Below are positions 24,554 through 33,546 of a stretch of 44,150 nucleotides of DNA, piece after piece (within the stretch, counting starts at the first letter, position 1; each line of letters opens with the position of its first letter). The DNA lies in contig PWXG01000276.1 of assembly GCA_003561215.1 (NCBI GenBank), forward strand, positions 1 through 44,150, read 5' to 3'. Made by a program: the position numbers and the translations under genes. The notes beneath the pieces were generated by a model that saw nothing but the letters and a program-made list of their open reading frames with translations, did not search any database and was not told where the DNA came from. This stretch comes from Thermotogales bacterium. GTDB taxonomy: Bacteria > Thermotogota > Thermotogae > Petrotogales > Kosmotogaceae.

Positions 24554-25264
24554 TCAACGTGAACCGATCGGAATTATCAGCAGCGGAGAAGCAACTCTCG
24601 ACTCCAGAAGGTTCTGCACCATACCGTCAGAGAAGGCGCCGATCATCACTGAACCGAGCCCAAGAGATTCTGCCATAAGAGCTGCATTCTGTGCGGCATG
24701 CCCTGCTTCAATATGGACATACGTAATCCCCCTGACTGCGTATCTATCCATCGTTTTCTCATAATCTGCGGCTATCACGATATTTGCCTGTGCTCTGGTT
24801 ATAGCAAACTGATTCAAAGCAGCCCTTCTCAGTTCTATGCTTCGGTCTTCCGAAGATATGAGCTCAAGAGAATGTTCAACGTTATGATAACGATATACTC
24901 CAGGATTCAGTCCATCAACATCTCTTACGAAGAGGTATATCATCAGTGGATTTGTTGCTCCAGCCGATGGAGCGGCTCTGGTAGGACCCGTTATTCCATC
25001 TACCGTAATGCCAATAGTGCTCCAGAGGATGTCAGATACATCCGCGTGACTTATAGGCCTGTCTGCAAAAGATCTTACGGACCTTCTGCTGAAGATTGCC
25101 TGGGCCAGGTCGCTCATTTCCCTTCTGGGTTCTGGTAGAGAAATCGCTGAAGATGAACTTCCTTCAGTTCCAACACCCAGTGCTCTTATCATCACAAGAG
25201 GTGTCAGGATGAACACCATCGTGACCAGGATGAGAACTGCTACCTTTCTAAGAGGCTTTTTCAT
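24554..25264 (-). CDS. SagB/ThcOx-type nitroreductase-fold oxidoreductase, membrane-anchored
   Basis: 236 residues. An N-terminal hydrophobic segment (KVAVLILVTMVFILTPLVMI) acts as signal or anchor, then the FMN-binding fold: SRRSVRSFADRPIS (about 60-73), the APSAGATNP loop, the GVYRYHNVEH strand, and HIEAGHAAQNAALMAESLGLG, where the helix contacts the flavin. This matches the SagB/ThcOx group, whose best-known members oxidise azolines in peptide natural products, though many stand-alone members have unknown roles. No cyclodehydratase or precursor peptide gene is visible. GAGGTG precedes ATG 25264. Probably the first gene of a run with the MFS and M14 genes. Confidence 0.88.
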   Translation of the reverse strand: MKKPLRKVAVLILVTMVFILTPLVMIRALGVGTEGSSSSAISLPEPRREMSDLAQAIFSRRSVRSFADRPISHADVSDILWSTIGITVDGITGPTRAAPSAGATNPLMIYLFVRDVDGLNPGVYRYHNVEHSLELISSEDRSIELRRAALNQFAITRAQANIVIAADYEKTMDRYAVRGITYVHIEAGHAAQNAALMAESLGLGSVMIGAFSDGMVQNLLESRVASPLLIIPIGSR

Positions 25265-25404
25265 CAAATCACCTCACGCTAAGTCATTGTGTTTTTAGGA
25301 TTTTAGCATGCAGCAGAATGTCTGCAAGAATGCCGTTGGTCGGGAAGCTGTGTGCCGATAGTTGACGGCTTCTGTATAATAGTGTGAAGGCAGGAGGGAT
25401 AGCA

Positions 25405-27171
25405 TTGAGAAGTGTACTCATGAGTGGTCAGATAGCATATAATGCGATTTCGCAAATTCTGAATGCAGAGTTTTTCAGCGAGATGATCGGTGAACTGGCG
25501 CAAGACTCTGAGGAGAAGAACACTTATCTGCTGGCGTTTTTTGACAGGTTTCTTACGGACAGCGAGGCCACACAGATAGACACGAAATACAATATTGATG
25601 CGATCAAACAGCTGCTGCTTGCCCTTACAGTAAACTCTCTCGAACAAATAGATGCTTCACCTAGCTACTATTTTCCGAAACTGGGCCACGACAGGGAATT
25701 GCTCGTCAAGTTTGTTGAGGCTCTTTTCGGTTTATGGAGAAGCAAGCACAGATTCATAATAAGGTTTGACAAGTTTACCGGAGACAGGACTAAGCGAATA
25801 TTCAAGCAAATGGTTCTGACCAAGACAAACAACGATCTCAGAAACCTGGTTCTAGGTATGTATTCACAGATTATGGTTAATATTACCGACATGAGGATGA
25901 AAATCCTTCGGCAGGAACCCGCAGGAGCACAGGCCGGTTTCATAGTAAACAAACTGGAGCCTTCCGAAGAACACTTGATCCTGGATGCGCCATGGCTTTA
26001 CGAGATTCCTTTCATCTGGAGCATGGTTTTCGAGCCACCTGTCATATTCTACACACGTTCCAATACTCGAAGCGGCGTTTTCGCAGTCCGAGACGAACCC
26101 GTTCTTCACAGACTCCGGGAGGAGGATTTCTCCGATTGGCTCGCTATGCCCATTCATGTAGGTAAGAAGCTGATTTTTGTTGTCGTCAACAAGGAATACC
26201 TTTCTCTTGCCGCGGGATTGGGGAACCTTTTTGAACTGGCGAGTTTCGGGGTGCTTAAGAACAGGAGACCGGACGGGATCTATTTATTCGGTGCGCGCAA
26301 AGAGCTCTTCGGAAGCGAAGAAGACATGAACGGAGTGATATACCGGGAAGAAGACGGAACCTACATTGCACTGGTTGCAGATGATCCGTCTATCGACTAC
26401 TTTGGCTACATGAAAAAGATGATTCTTACCATCCATAACCTTCTTGTGATCGACGAAAAGAAGATGCCTGTTCATGGAGCCCTGGCTCACATAAAGCTTA
26501 TTGACGGCAGGACGGCCAATGTCTTGCTCATCGGTGACAGCGGCGCCGGTAAGTCCGAAACGCTTGATGCTCTCCTCAGGTTGGGCGAGAGGGTCTCAGA
26601 AGTCGACATTCTAATCGACGATATGGGATCTCTGGAAATCGATGCCCAGGGACACGTGGTTGCCTACGGAACAGAAACAGGAGCTTTTGTGAGACTCGAT
26701 GACCTGCAGCCGGGTTATGCTTATTCGACGATAGACAGGAGCATCTTCATGAATCCTCATGAGATCAATGCTCGAGTGATTGTTCCGTATTCAAATTACA
26801 ATGACATAATAAGGCCCACAAAGGTCGAATACATGTTCTATGCCAACAACTACGAAGAGCCAGAGGAAGGACAGGAGATCGCTTTCTTCGACAGCGTTGA
26901 AGAGGCTATGGATGTATATTCCAAGGGTGCCCGCATGGCCAAGGGTACTACATCAGAAAAAGGACTTACCTACAGCTACTTTGCCAATCCGTTCGGGGCG
27001 GTACAACGGAGGGAGTCGCATCACGAAATCGCCGAAAGAACGGCAAAGACCATGATTGAAACAGGTGTGAGGATCGGAGAACTGAGAACACGCCTGGGTA
27101 TTCCTGGATTCGAGCATTCAGGTCCACTAAAAGCAGCCGATGCACTACTTCGACTAATTGAGTCTTCCTGA
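25405..27171 (+). CDS. Large protein with HPr-kinase/PEPCK-like P-loop domain
   Basis: 588 residues from TTG 25405, chosen because GGAGGG lies 6 nt upstream; the earlier GTG 25384 precedes that site. The nucleotide-binding loop GDSGAGKSE is at residues 377-385, and VDILIDDMGSLEID (about 404-417) supplies the paired Asp seen in HPr kinase and PEP carboxykinase. The P-loop is closer to HprK (G-x-SG-x-GKSE) than to Walker A of ordinary ATPases. The about 370 residues before it (helical first 190, then mixed alpha/beta) resemble nothing I recognise and are not the HprK N-domain. No signal peptide; cytoplasmic. It stands alone, with no ptsH nearby. A protein or small-molecule kinase is plausible but unproven. 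Confidence 0.65.
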   Translation: MRSVLMSGQIAYNAISQILNAEFFSEMIGELAQDSEEKNTYLLAFFDRFLTDSEATQIDTKYNIDAIKQLLLALTVNSLEQIDASPSYYFPKLGHDRELLVKFVEALFGLWRSKHRFIIRFDKFTGDRTKRIFKQMVLTKTNNDLRNLVLGMYSQIMVNITDMRMKILRQEPAGAQAGFIVNKLEPSEEHLILDAPWLYEIPFIWSMVFEPPVIFYTRSNTRSGVFAVRDEPVLHRLREEDFSDWLAMPIHVGKKLIFVVVNKEYLSLAAGLGNLFELASFGVLKNRRPDGIYLFGARKELFGSEEDMNGVIYREEDGTYIALVADDPSIDYFGYMKKMILTIHNLLVIDEKKMPVHGALAHIKLIDGRTANVLLIGDSGAGKSETLDALLRLGERVSEVDILIDDMGSLEIDAQGHVVAYGTETGAFVRLDDLQPGYAYSTIDRSIFMNPHEINARVIVPYSNYNDIIRPTKVEYMFYANNYEEPEEGQEIAFFDSVEEAMDVYSKGARMAKGTTSEKGLTYSYFANPFGAVQRRESHHEIAERTAKTMIETGVRIGELRTRLGIPGFEHSGPLKAADALLRLIESS

Positions 27172-27231
27172 TTCTGGAGAGGTCAGTACCTCGGACCGCA
27201 CATATTTGGCTTGATTATGGCTTGTGCTGAG

Positions 27232-27633
27232 TCAGGGTTTCCTGTTCAGATCTTCGTCAGGCATCAAGACAACGACCTGACGTTTTCCGTCTCCTGGATC
27301 TTGAAGATAGGACTTGAGGAGCACTAATTTCGGTCTCCGCTGTCCGGACATGATAATGAGGCCAAAAGACATTTTGTCGACCCTTCCCTTCAGGGCCTCA
27401 TTTCTGAACGACTCCAACAGATCCCAGATCCTCGAGCTCTCCGTCTGACCGTAATGCCTTGCATTTTCGTCGGGCGTAACCACCTCTTCCCAGACACGCC
27501 TCGAAACCATGAAGGGACAGTGAAACCCAACCTTTCTTGCTACCTCAGAAACATCGACAAATCCGCCTTCCAAAGGGAACGAACCCTGGAATACCCTGGT
27601 CGGCTGAACAGATACAGGTCGCCCCGTCTGCAT
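27232..27633 (-). CDS. DUF6573-like protein
   Basis: 133 residues. FVDVSEVARKVGFHCPFMVS, the conserved VW..VV...D segment, GQTESSRIWDLLESFR and the C-terminal DPGDGKRQVVVLMPDED run in the order I associate with the DUF6573 family, which often occurs on plasmids and other mobile DNA. GAGGGAGG lies 7 nt before ATG 27633; upstream in-frame starts up to 27684 have no site. The function is unknown. It is isolated: a 60-nt gap to the convergent P-loop gene and a largely empty region upstream. Confidence 0.7.
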   Translation of the reverse strand: MQTGRPVSVQPTRVFQGSFPLEGGFVDVSEVARKVGFHCPFMVSRRVWEEVVTPDENARHYGQTESSRIWDLLESFRNEALKGRVDKMSFGLIIMSGQRRPKLVLLKSYLQDPGDGKRQVVVLMPDEDLNRKP

Positions 27634-27699
27634 CGAAATGCCTCCCTCAAGACCATAATAGCTAACACATCTTAACATTAACATCTTTGCTTTCGAACG

Positions 27700-27936
27700 T
27701 TAAACACAGATAGCGGCATTTAGAACAGCTAAGGCAAGGTTAGACGATCTTTCCTTGCAAAAACCCGCATACTCGTATATAAGTGCTTTCTGCTCCACAA
27801 CGTGCCCATACCCACAAGACTTAATCCAGCAATCAGGTCGACCTTTCGAGCAGAAATAACGACCGAATGCTCCTGGGGTTCTTGATGTTTTTTTGCTTCT
27901 TGCATAGCACAAAACGCTACGATGCCAACTTACCAT
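27700..27936 (-). CDS. Doubtful small Cys-rich ORF
   Basis: 78 residues with several cysteines (YFCSKGRPDCWIKSCGYG, then YAGFCKERSSNLA). The Cys spacing faintly recalls the C-terminal part of DUF3795 zinc-ribbon-like proteins, but the N-terminal landmarks are missing and there is no good ribosome site. It may be a decayed remnant. It lies in the sparse region 27634-28177, where I see no other gene, RNA or repeat. Confidence 0.25.
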   Translation of the reverse strand: MVSWHRSVLCYARSKKTSRTPGAFGRYFCSKGRPDCWIKSCGYGHVVEQKALIYEYAGFCKERSSNLALAVLNAAICV

Positions 27937-28177
27937 AACGGTCTCTAAGCACCTGACTGTTGCTGTAATGCGTTCACGAAATATTCTGCCGGTGATGACT
28001 ATGAAGTGTCAAATCAGCTACTTGGAATTATCGCTGGAATTAACGACAGAGACAAGAAGACGAGTTTAGCGCATGTTACTGGGAAAGCCAGATCATTGGG
28101 GGCTCAAGCCTCCCCGCGGATGCTTGTCGAAAACAAGGACAAAACCAAGACATTCTGCAACACGAAATGGACCTTCT

Positions 28178-28711
28178 CTAGGTCTTCTCGTATCGCTGCT
28201 GTGCTTCCAGTATGATCTTCTTCGCGGCAGTCAGTTCTACCCAGCCCTCGATTCCAGTTATCTTCTCTTCCAGCTCCTTGTAAATGGAGAAAAAGTGCTC
28301 TATTTCGCGCAACAGGTGAGGGGGAACGTCGTCGAGCGTCTCCACGAAGCTCCAGACCGGATCATTCACCGGTACGCAAAGGATCTTCTCATCAGGTCCC
28401 TTTTCATCCCACATCTTGAAGCATCCCACGGGTTTTGTCTGGATGAGGCAACCGGGGAAAGTGGGTTCCCATACAAGTACCAGCGCATCAAGTGGGTCGT
28501 TGTCCAGCGCGAGCGTGTTGAGAATGAACCCGTAATCGCAGGGGTAATGCACTGCGGAAAAGAGAGTCCGATCAAAACGGAACATCTTCCGTTCCTTGTC
28601 GTACTCATACTTGTTACGACTCCCCTTGGGGATCTCAACCATCACTTCGAGAATGCAGTTTCCTTCGCTCACCGGAAATCCCTCCAATGCCACATCTGTT
28701 GACGAAGCCAT
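28178..28711 (-). CDS. ppa: Inorganic pyrophosphatase, family I
   Basis: Hydrolyses pyrophosphate to phosphate in the cytoplasm, driving biosynthetic reactions. The active-site residues are all in place: IPKGSRNKYEYD (about 27-38), YPCDYGFI, the triple-Asp motif DNDPLDAL with Asp70, Asp72 and Asp75, and MWDEKGPDEK with Asp102. Its 177 residues are the standard bacterial length. ATG 28711 has no clear ribosome site. It is monocistronic, divergent from the following lipoprotein gene with a 114-nt spacer. Confidence 0.96.
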   Translation of the reverse strand: MASSTDVALEGFPVSEGNCILEVMVEIPKGSRNKYEYDKERKMFRFDRTLFSAVHYPCDYGFILNTLALDNDPLDALVLVWEPTFPGCLIQTKPVGCFKMWDEKGPDEKILCVPVNDPVWSFVETLDDVPPHLLREIEHFFSIYKELEEKITGIEGWVELTAAKKIILEAQQRYEKT

Positions 28712-28825
28712 TATACAACGGCAACTACTGCAAGGATAAACATAGTATTCACTCGGGACAGAATTGCTCTGCAGAGATGCTAGAATCTATCAGTAACCGT
28801 TCTGACGACGACAGGGGGGAATAGG

Positions 28826-29497
28826 ATGCGAAATACCTTGAAAGTCTCTTTTCTTCTGCTTCTTGTTGGTTTGATTCTTTCGGGATGCGGGCCTTTCTGG
28901 GATTTGACCAGAGATCCGGATGTATCAGGTCCTTCATGGGATGTTACAGTCGAGTTGCCAATTGCGGGGAAAACGGAAGAGACGAGAATCGAAGTGCTCA
29001 AGTACGTTGCAGAATATCTTGGGCTGCCTTTTGATATAAAACGCTACGAAGGGCCGGTAGCTCTAATCGATGATATGCTCGACGAAATCGGACCGATTGA
29101 TATAGAGCTTCCTGCAGAAACTGAAGATCTTGTGGGGAAATGGATTCTCCACGCTGAAATCTTTGCGGATATTGAGTACGTACTCCCGTTTGGAGCAGAT
29201 GTGACGATCTCGTTTTCTGAAGATCGTGCTTCGTTGTTTTCTGATCCTGCATACAAGCGAACCGTACGGTTACCTCTATCAGGACTTGAAACTGCCACTT
29301 CGACCCTGATCTCTCTCGACTTTGATCTCACACAAGAAGAACTCCAATCTCTTTTCAAAGGGGTCATCTTCATAGGCGCTTCAGCAGAGCTGCTCCTCCC
29401 TGAAGGAGCTTTAACGATCATAATAGATAGATCACATTACATCTGGCCAAAGGTATGGGCTACAGTCGATGCCCGCGTCAATCCGAAAAGCGAGTAG
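28826..29497 (+). CDS. Lipoprotein of unknown function
   Basis: 223 residues. The signal peptide ends in a strong lipobox LILSGC with Cys21. The mature part is acidic and strand-rich (WDVTVELPIAG, ILHAEIFADIEYVLPFGADV, LISLDFDLTQEE) and ends in IIIDRSHYIWPKVWATVDAR, suggesting an immunoglobulin-like or LEA-like beta sandwich. GGGGGAATAGG precedes ATG 28826. It is 12 nt upstream of a beta-barrel-like gene, so both are probably envelope partners in one operon. No family recognised. Confidence 0.8.
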   Translation: MRNTLKVSFLLLLVGLILSGCGPFWDLTRDPDVSGPSWDVTVELPIAGKTEETRIEVLKYVAEYLGLPFDIKRYEGPVALIDDMLDEIGPIDIELPAETEDLVGKWILHAEIFADIEYVLPFGADVTISFSEDRASLFSDPAYKRTVRLPLSGLETATSTLISLDFDLTQEELQSLFKGVIFIGASAELLLPEGALTIIIDRSHYIWPKVWATVDARVNPKSE

Positions 29498-29509
29498 AGG
29501 AGACAGTTT

Positions 29510-30757
29510 ATGATAAAGACGGTTGCGCATATTGTGACAGTGTTGTTGTTCATTTCATCAGTTCTTGTGGCCTCTCCGTTATCCTCTAGAGACAGCTTCG
29601 TCGGCTTTTTGGCAGCCGAACAACCTATCCTTCCGGGTGAGAATGCCCTTCATCTTGACCTGATGACAGTTGAAGCCTGGAACAACTCCTGGACGCTGAA
29701 TGCACTTGCTGATTTCATCAATGGTTATAGCAGTCCCGACAAGATTGATGAACTCCTCAAAAAGGTTCCACAGAGAGGTTTTGAACTCGGGGCAGGGGCA
29801 GTTTCTGTGGCACAGATGAGGTTGGGAGATTTAACTCTTGGACTGGGTTTGAGGAATTACGAGAGAGCCAACGCCGATCGAAGATTATTTGAGCTCGCTT
29901 TTGACGGAGTGACTCTGGAGGAACTGGAAGATCTTGAGCTGAGTGTTCTGAAGGGGGTATCTAGCACATATCTTGATGCCGAGCTTGGCTACAGCATGAA
30001 TCTGCCCGAAATTGCGGATACACTGGGCTTGCAAAGAGTTTCAGTTACGACCAGGGGACATTTGCTCCTGGGGCTCGCGCTCGCAGAGATCGATGCCGGA
30101 GCTCAGATTGCTATGGATCAGGAGAGTTTCTTTCTGAAAGGCGAGGTCGTCTCTACTACATATCTGGCATTACCTTCTGAAGGAGCGTTTGGTATAGGCG
30201 GTGCTCTAGATGTTGTTGTTACAGCAGCATTGAACGATAGGTTCAGTGCCAGGATGTTGTTCCTGGATTTGGGGGCGATAGCCTGGAGCGGAGTACAGAG
30301 GATAGATCACAAGATTGAGGTGAAAATTGATCCTGATGGGCTGCTTCCAGACTTCCTGGTAGACGAAGAGAAGGAATGGATTATAGTAGGTGAACTCGAA
30401 ACAGATACCTCTACACTTAGCGGAACTGTTGGCAGAACTCTGTTCCCCGTGTTTGCTGTCGATGCAGCTTACAGGATCTCGGAAATTTTAACACTCGGTG
30501 CACGTGTTGGGATACAGTTGTCTAACTCTCCAGCAGTGGAGATATCTCTTGGAACAGCTATTCAGGCAATTAGATGGTTTCCCATTTCTGCTTCCATGAC
30601 ATATCGCTCCGATGTGAGGACGATCTTCTTCGGAGTGTCAGGGCATTTGAATCTCGGAAACCGTATTTCGCTGGGGTTAAGCGTTTCTGATTCGGGTGTT
30701 CTCTTCGGGCGGACGAAATACCTCGGAGTCGGTTTCTCAATAGGAATCGCTTTCTGA
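29510..30757 (+). CDS. Exported outer-envelope beta-barrel-like protein
   Basis: 415 residues with a signal peptide (HIVTVLLFISSVLVAS) and repeated Gly-rich amphipathic strands through to the end (LTLGLGLRNYE, FFGVSGHLNLGNRISLGLS, KYLGVGFSIGIAF). The final residue is Phe, as is common for outer-membrane barrels. The layout recalls DUF5723/TraF-like proteins, a weak resemblance only. AGGAGACAG precedes ATG 29510, 12 nt behind the lipoprotein gene. A toga-located porin or structural protein is a reasonable guess. It converges on the PlsY-like gene with a 6-nt gap. Confidence 0.75.
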   Translation: MIKTVAHIVTVLLFISSVLVASPLSSRDSFVGFLAAEQPILPGENALHLDLMTVEAWNNSWTLNALADFINGYSSPDKIDELLKKVPQRGFELGAGAVSVAQMRLGDLTLGLGLRNYERANADRRLFELAFDGVTLEELEDLELSVLKGVSSTYLDAELGYSMNLPEIADTLGLQRVSVTTRGHLLLGLALAEIDAGAQIAMDQESFFLKGEVVSTTYLALPSEGAFGIGGALDVVVTAALNDRFSARMLFLDLGAIAWSGVQRIDHKIEVKIDPDGLLPDFLVDEEKEWIIVGELETDTSTLSGTVGRTLFPVFAVDAAYRISEILTLGARVGIQLSNSPAVEISLGTAIQAIRWFPISASMTYRSDVRTIFFGVSGHLNLGNRISLGLSVSDSGVLFGRTKYLGVGFSIGIAF

Positions 30758-30763
30758 CAGATA

Positions 30764-31345
30764 TCAGGAAGCACGTTCGCGAGCAAAGAGCTCTTTTGCA
30801 TATTTCGCGAACAGAAGAAGAGCAATAAGAGCCAGGCCGATTCTCGAAAGCCATTCGGGACGGAGGAACCAGTAAACAGCGTTCACAGCAAGGATCGCGG
30901 GCAAGACTATCATTGGAGGAGAAAGATTTATGCTTTTCAGCAAGAATGAAACTCCTCCCATGAGCATCGCAGCAAACCCGTGGGATAGACCAGCAAGAAC
31001 GCCATAAGTAACAGCCATTCCCTTGCCTCCACGACCTCGCAGGTATATCGAGTACATGTGACCTGCTATCGCACAAAGTGCTGCTATCCAGGTAACAGGA
31101 GATTCTATCGTCCAGTGATACCTCGAATAGTAAACGACAAAGATGCCCTTGGAGAAATCAAGGATGACCCCAAGTGTTCCTGCAGCGAATCCGGCGGTGC
31201 GCAGGGCGTTAAGGGCGCCAGGATTTCCGTCATGGAAGTTTCTGATGTCAACGCGCTTGATCAGATATGCTGAAACGAGAGAAAACGGAATAGAACCTAG
31301 CAAGAAAGATACGGCAATAAACAATATCTGATGAACCACCGTCAT
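30764..31345 (-). CDS. PlsY-like glycerol-3-phosphate acyltransferase (divergent)
   Basis: 193 residues, five to six spans, matching the PlsY family that transfers acyl from acyl-phosphate to glycerol-3-phosphate. The three motifs are recognisable: LLGSIPFSLVSAYL (about 14-27), DGNPGALNALRTAG (usually SGNPGATN.LR) and RGRGGKGMAVTYG. The replacement of the Ser before GNPG by Asp and Thr by Leu marks it as a paralogue rather than the main enzyme. ATG 31345 follows GAGGAAGG at 6 nt; GTG 31375 upstream lacks a site. It lies downstream of the saccharide operon, 178 nt from its last gene. Confidence 0.8.
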   Translation of the reverse strand: MTVVHQILFIAVSFLLGSIPFSLVSAYLIKRVDIRNFHDGNPGALNALRTAGFAAGTLGVILDFSKGIFVVYYSRYHWTIESPVTWIAALCAIAGHMYSIYLRGRGGKGMAVTYGVLAGLSHGFAAMLMGGVSFLLKSINLSPPMIVLPAILAVNAVYWFLRPEWLSRIGLALIALLLFAKYAKELFARERAS

Positions 31346-31523
31346 CACGAACCTTCCTCGCGCAATTGCTGCCACAATACCCGTGTCCTATTCTTGTAAA
31401 CTGATTTGAGGATATAGACTAGCGGCAGTATGAATATCATAACGTGATGTGGCGATTAGTTCAACGTCACCAAAATCCCCGCATATGATGGCATGAGCAG
31501 GACTTCTGTCTGGAGATCACGCT

Positions 31524-32516
31524 TTAATGGCTCCTGGCAAAGTCGACTAGGAGATCTATATGTGAAAAGGCGATGCAAGTGACGGTATCTGCCCCTCCGT
31601 AGAAGAGCGCTATCCTTCCTGTTCCTGCATCCGACAGTGCTGCGCAAGGAAAAACTACGTTGGGTACGTCTCCGATTCTCTCGTAAGCCTCCCTTGGATA
31701 AATCAGGTAGTCATTGCTCCTGTGCAGAACCTTCCACGGCTCTTCAAGATCGAGAAGAGCGGCACCAGCGCCGTAAACGAATCCGTTACAGGATGTCCAA
31801 ACTCCGTGATATATCAACAGCCACCCCTCATCTGTCTCTATAGGAACGGGACCTGCACCAATCTTTGTGCTCTGCCATCCTGTGGTCGGAGACATCACGT
31901 GTCTGTGGTGTCCCCAGTGTTGCAGGTCCGGGCTTTCGCTGTAGAAGATGTCCCCAAACGGGGTATGTCCGGTGTCGCTTGGTCTGCTGAGCATCGCGAA
32001 CTTTCCACGTATCCTGCGAGGAAAAAGTACACCATTCCTGTTGTACGGCAAGAAGGCGTTTTCCAACTGGTAGTATTCTTTGAAATCGTAAGTATATGCC
32101 ACACCGATGGTAGGTCCGTGGTAGCCGTTGCACCAGGTAACATAGTACCTGTCATCGATCCATACCAATCTGGGATCGTAACCATAGATGAATTCGCTGA
32201 TCTCCGGATCATCGCACTCGAAACTGATGGGCTCTTGAAGGAGCTCCCAGTTTATGCCGTCGCCGCTAAACCCTGAATGGAGTCGCATGATAAGGCGCCG
32301 GTCATCGCATCTGAAAACGCCTGCAAATCCTCTCTCATAAGGAGTAACCGCGCTGTTGAATATACTGTTGGCTGACCCCACATGGTCTCGCGTGATGATC
32401 GGATTCTTCGAATAGCGCCATACAGCGTCGGTCGATCCGACCGGCTTATCTTCCCACGGGATGTTCGGCAAAACACCACCCTTAAGACCTACTCGATTTG
32501 TGTATAATTCTGCCAC
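31524..32516 (-). CDS. GH130 family beta-mannoside phosphorylase
   Basis: A 330-residue five-bladed beta-propeller enzyme that phosphorolyses beta-1,4-mannosides to mannose-1-phosphate and a shortened sugar. Family marks are RYSKNPIIT (about 34-42), [18 protein letters not shown] with the presumed catalytic Asp114, [22 protein letters not shown] (about 218-239) and [10 protein letters not shown]. There is no signal peptide, so it acts inside the cell on imported oligosaccharides. GTG 32516 has GGGGGAGG 8 nt upstream; this start lies inside the regulator gene (35-nt overlap). It is the last gene of the operon. GH130 is secure; the precise sugar is inferred from the neighbouring GH1 and transporter. 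Confidence 0.9.
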   Translation of the reverse strand: MAELYTNRVGLKGGVLPNIPWEDKPVGSTDAVWRYSKNPIITRDHVGSANSIFNSAVTPYERGFAGVFRCDDRRLIMRLHSGFSGDGINWELLQEPISFECDDPEISEFIYGYDPRLVWIDDRYYVTWCNGYHGPTIGVAYTYDFKEYYQLENAFLPYNRNGVLFPRRIRGKFAMLSRPSDTGHTPFGDIFYSESPDLQHWGHHRHVMSPTTGWQSTKIGAGPVPIETDEGWLLIYHGVWTSCNGFVYGAGAALLDLEEPWKVLHRSNDYLIYPREAYERIGDVPNVVFPCAALSDAGTGRIALFYGGADTVTCIAFSHIDLLVDFARSH

Positions 32517-33546
32517 TAGGCGTACCTCCCCCGTTAGCGCAGATTCCACTGAAGGGTATGACCGATTTCCTGACGACCAGCCTTGTGGGTAACACGATAT
32601 TCCTGAAGACAACGTACTTGGAGGAGCTCAGTCTTTCAATCAGTAGCTGAGCGGCGACCTTCCCCATTTCCTTGCGTGGTTGAGCAATCGTCGTTAGAGG
32701 GGGGTACGTGTAAGGAGCAAAAGGAGAATCGTCGAATCCTATTACCGAGACATCAGCAGGAAGTTCGAGTCCAGCCTCCATAAGAGCTTTCATTGCTCCC
32801 ATCGCTACATAGTCGTTGACGCAGAATACGGAAGAGAAGCTCACTCCCTTCTCTTTCAGGTGCTTTCTTATACTGAAATACCCGTGTTCGGGATCAAAAC
32901 CCTGTATCTTGCTCAGCACAATATCCGAGTCCCTGTGAGCTTTGAGGAATTTTTTCAGACCTCGTTCTCGGTCTATTGAGGAGTAAACGTTCTCAGGACC
33001 CCTGATGTAGAGAATCCTCCTGTGACCGTTTTCATATAGATATCGTGTGGCTGAATGAGCGCCTGAAACGTTGTCGATATTTACAGAATCGACCTTCACT
33101 TCATCAATTCTGTAATCAATTGCGACAACGGGTATCCCGCTCTTGACAAAAGGTTCCATATACTTCTCACTGCAGTGCAGTGTGCAAACAAGGATGCCAT
33201 CGACCTTTCTGTCAAAGTACTCTTCAAGGACCTCTTCCTCTTTCTCAGGGAAGCCCCTTGCGAGTGAGAGCATGACATCGAACCCCTTGTTGAAACAGAA
33301 CTGCTCCACTCCGGTGATGATGTCTGAGTAATGGTATCCCCGGAGGTCAGGCACCATCACTCCGATAGTCCTGAAGAGATGCTTGTCGCTTCCAGAAGCT
33401 GGTCTTGGCTTATAACCAAGTTCCTTTATGACTCTCAGCACTTTCTTTCTGGTTTCTTCCTGTACCTGGTTGCTACCGCTCGTTACTCTCGAAACGGTCG
33501 CGATAGAAACACCTGCCTTGTCAGCAACATCTCTAATCGTTACCAT
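32482..33546 (-). CDS. LacI family transcriptional regulator
   Basis: 354 residues. The N-terminal helix-turn-helix is standard ([19 protein letters not shown], about 3-21) with the hinge YKPR, followed by a periplasmic-binding-protein-like effector domain ([53 protein letters not shown]). It would repress the saccharide operon until a sugar binds. ATG 33546 has GGAGG 6 nt upstream. It overlaps the GH1 gene end by 14 nt and the GH130 start by 35 nt, so it is embedded in, and presumably autoregulates, the operon. Confidence 0.95.
   Translation of the reverse strand: MVTIRDVADKAGVSIATVSRVTSGSNQVQEETRKKVLRVIKELGYKPRPASGSDKHLFRTIGVMVPDLRGYHYSDIITGVEQFCFNKGFDVMLSLARGFPEKEEEVLEEYFDRKVDGILVCTLHCSEKYMEPFVKSGIPVVAIDYRIDEVKVDSVNIDNVSGAHSATRYLYENGHRRILYIRGPENVYSSIDRERGLKKFLKAHRDSDIVLSKIQGFDPEHGYFSIRKHLKEKGVSFSSVFCVNDYVAMGAMKALMEAGLELPADVSVIGFDDSPFAPYTYPPLTTIAQPRKEMGKVAAQLLIERLSSSKYVVFRNIVLPTRLVVRKSVIPFSGICANGGGTPSGRIIHKSSRS

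Noticed and set aside
28073-28702. 209-residue plus-strand ORF
   Set aside because: It is the mirror of the pyrophosphatase gene, whose active-site motifs are unmistakable on the other strand.
31722-32276. 184-residue plus-strand ORF
   Set aside because: It is a shadow of the GH130 gene, without a ribosome site or recognisable protein features.
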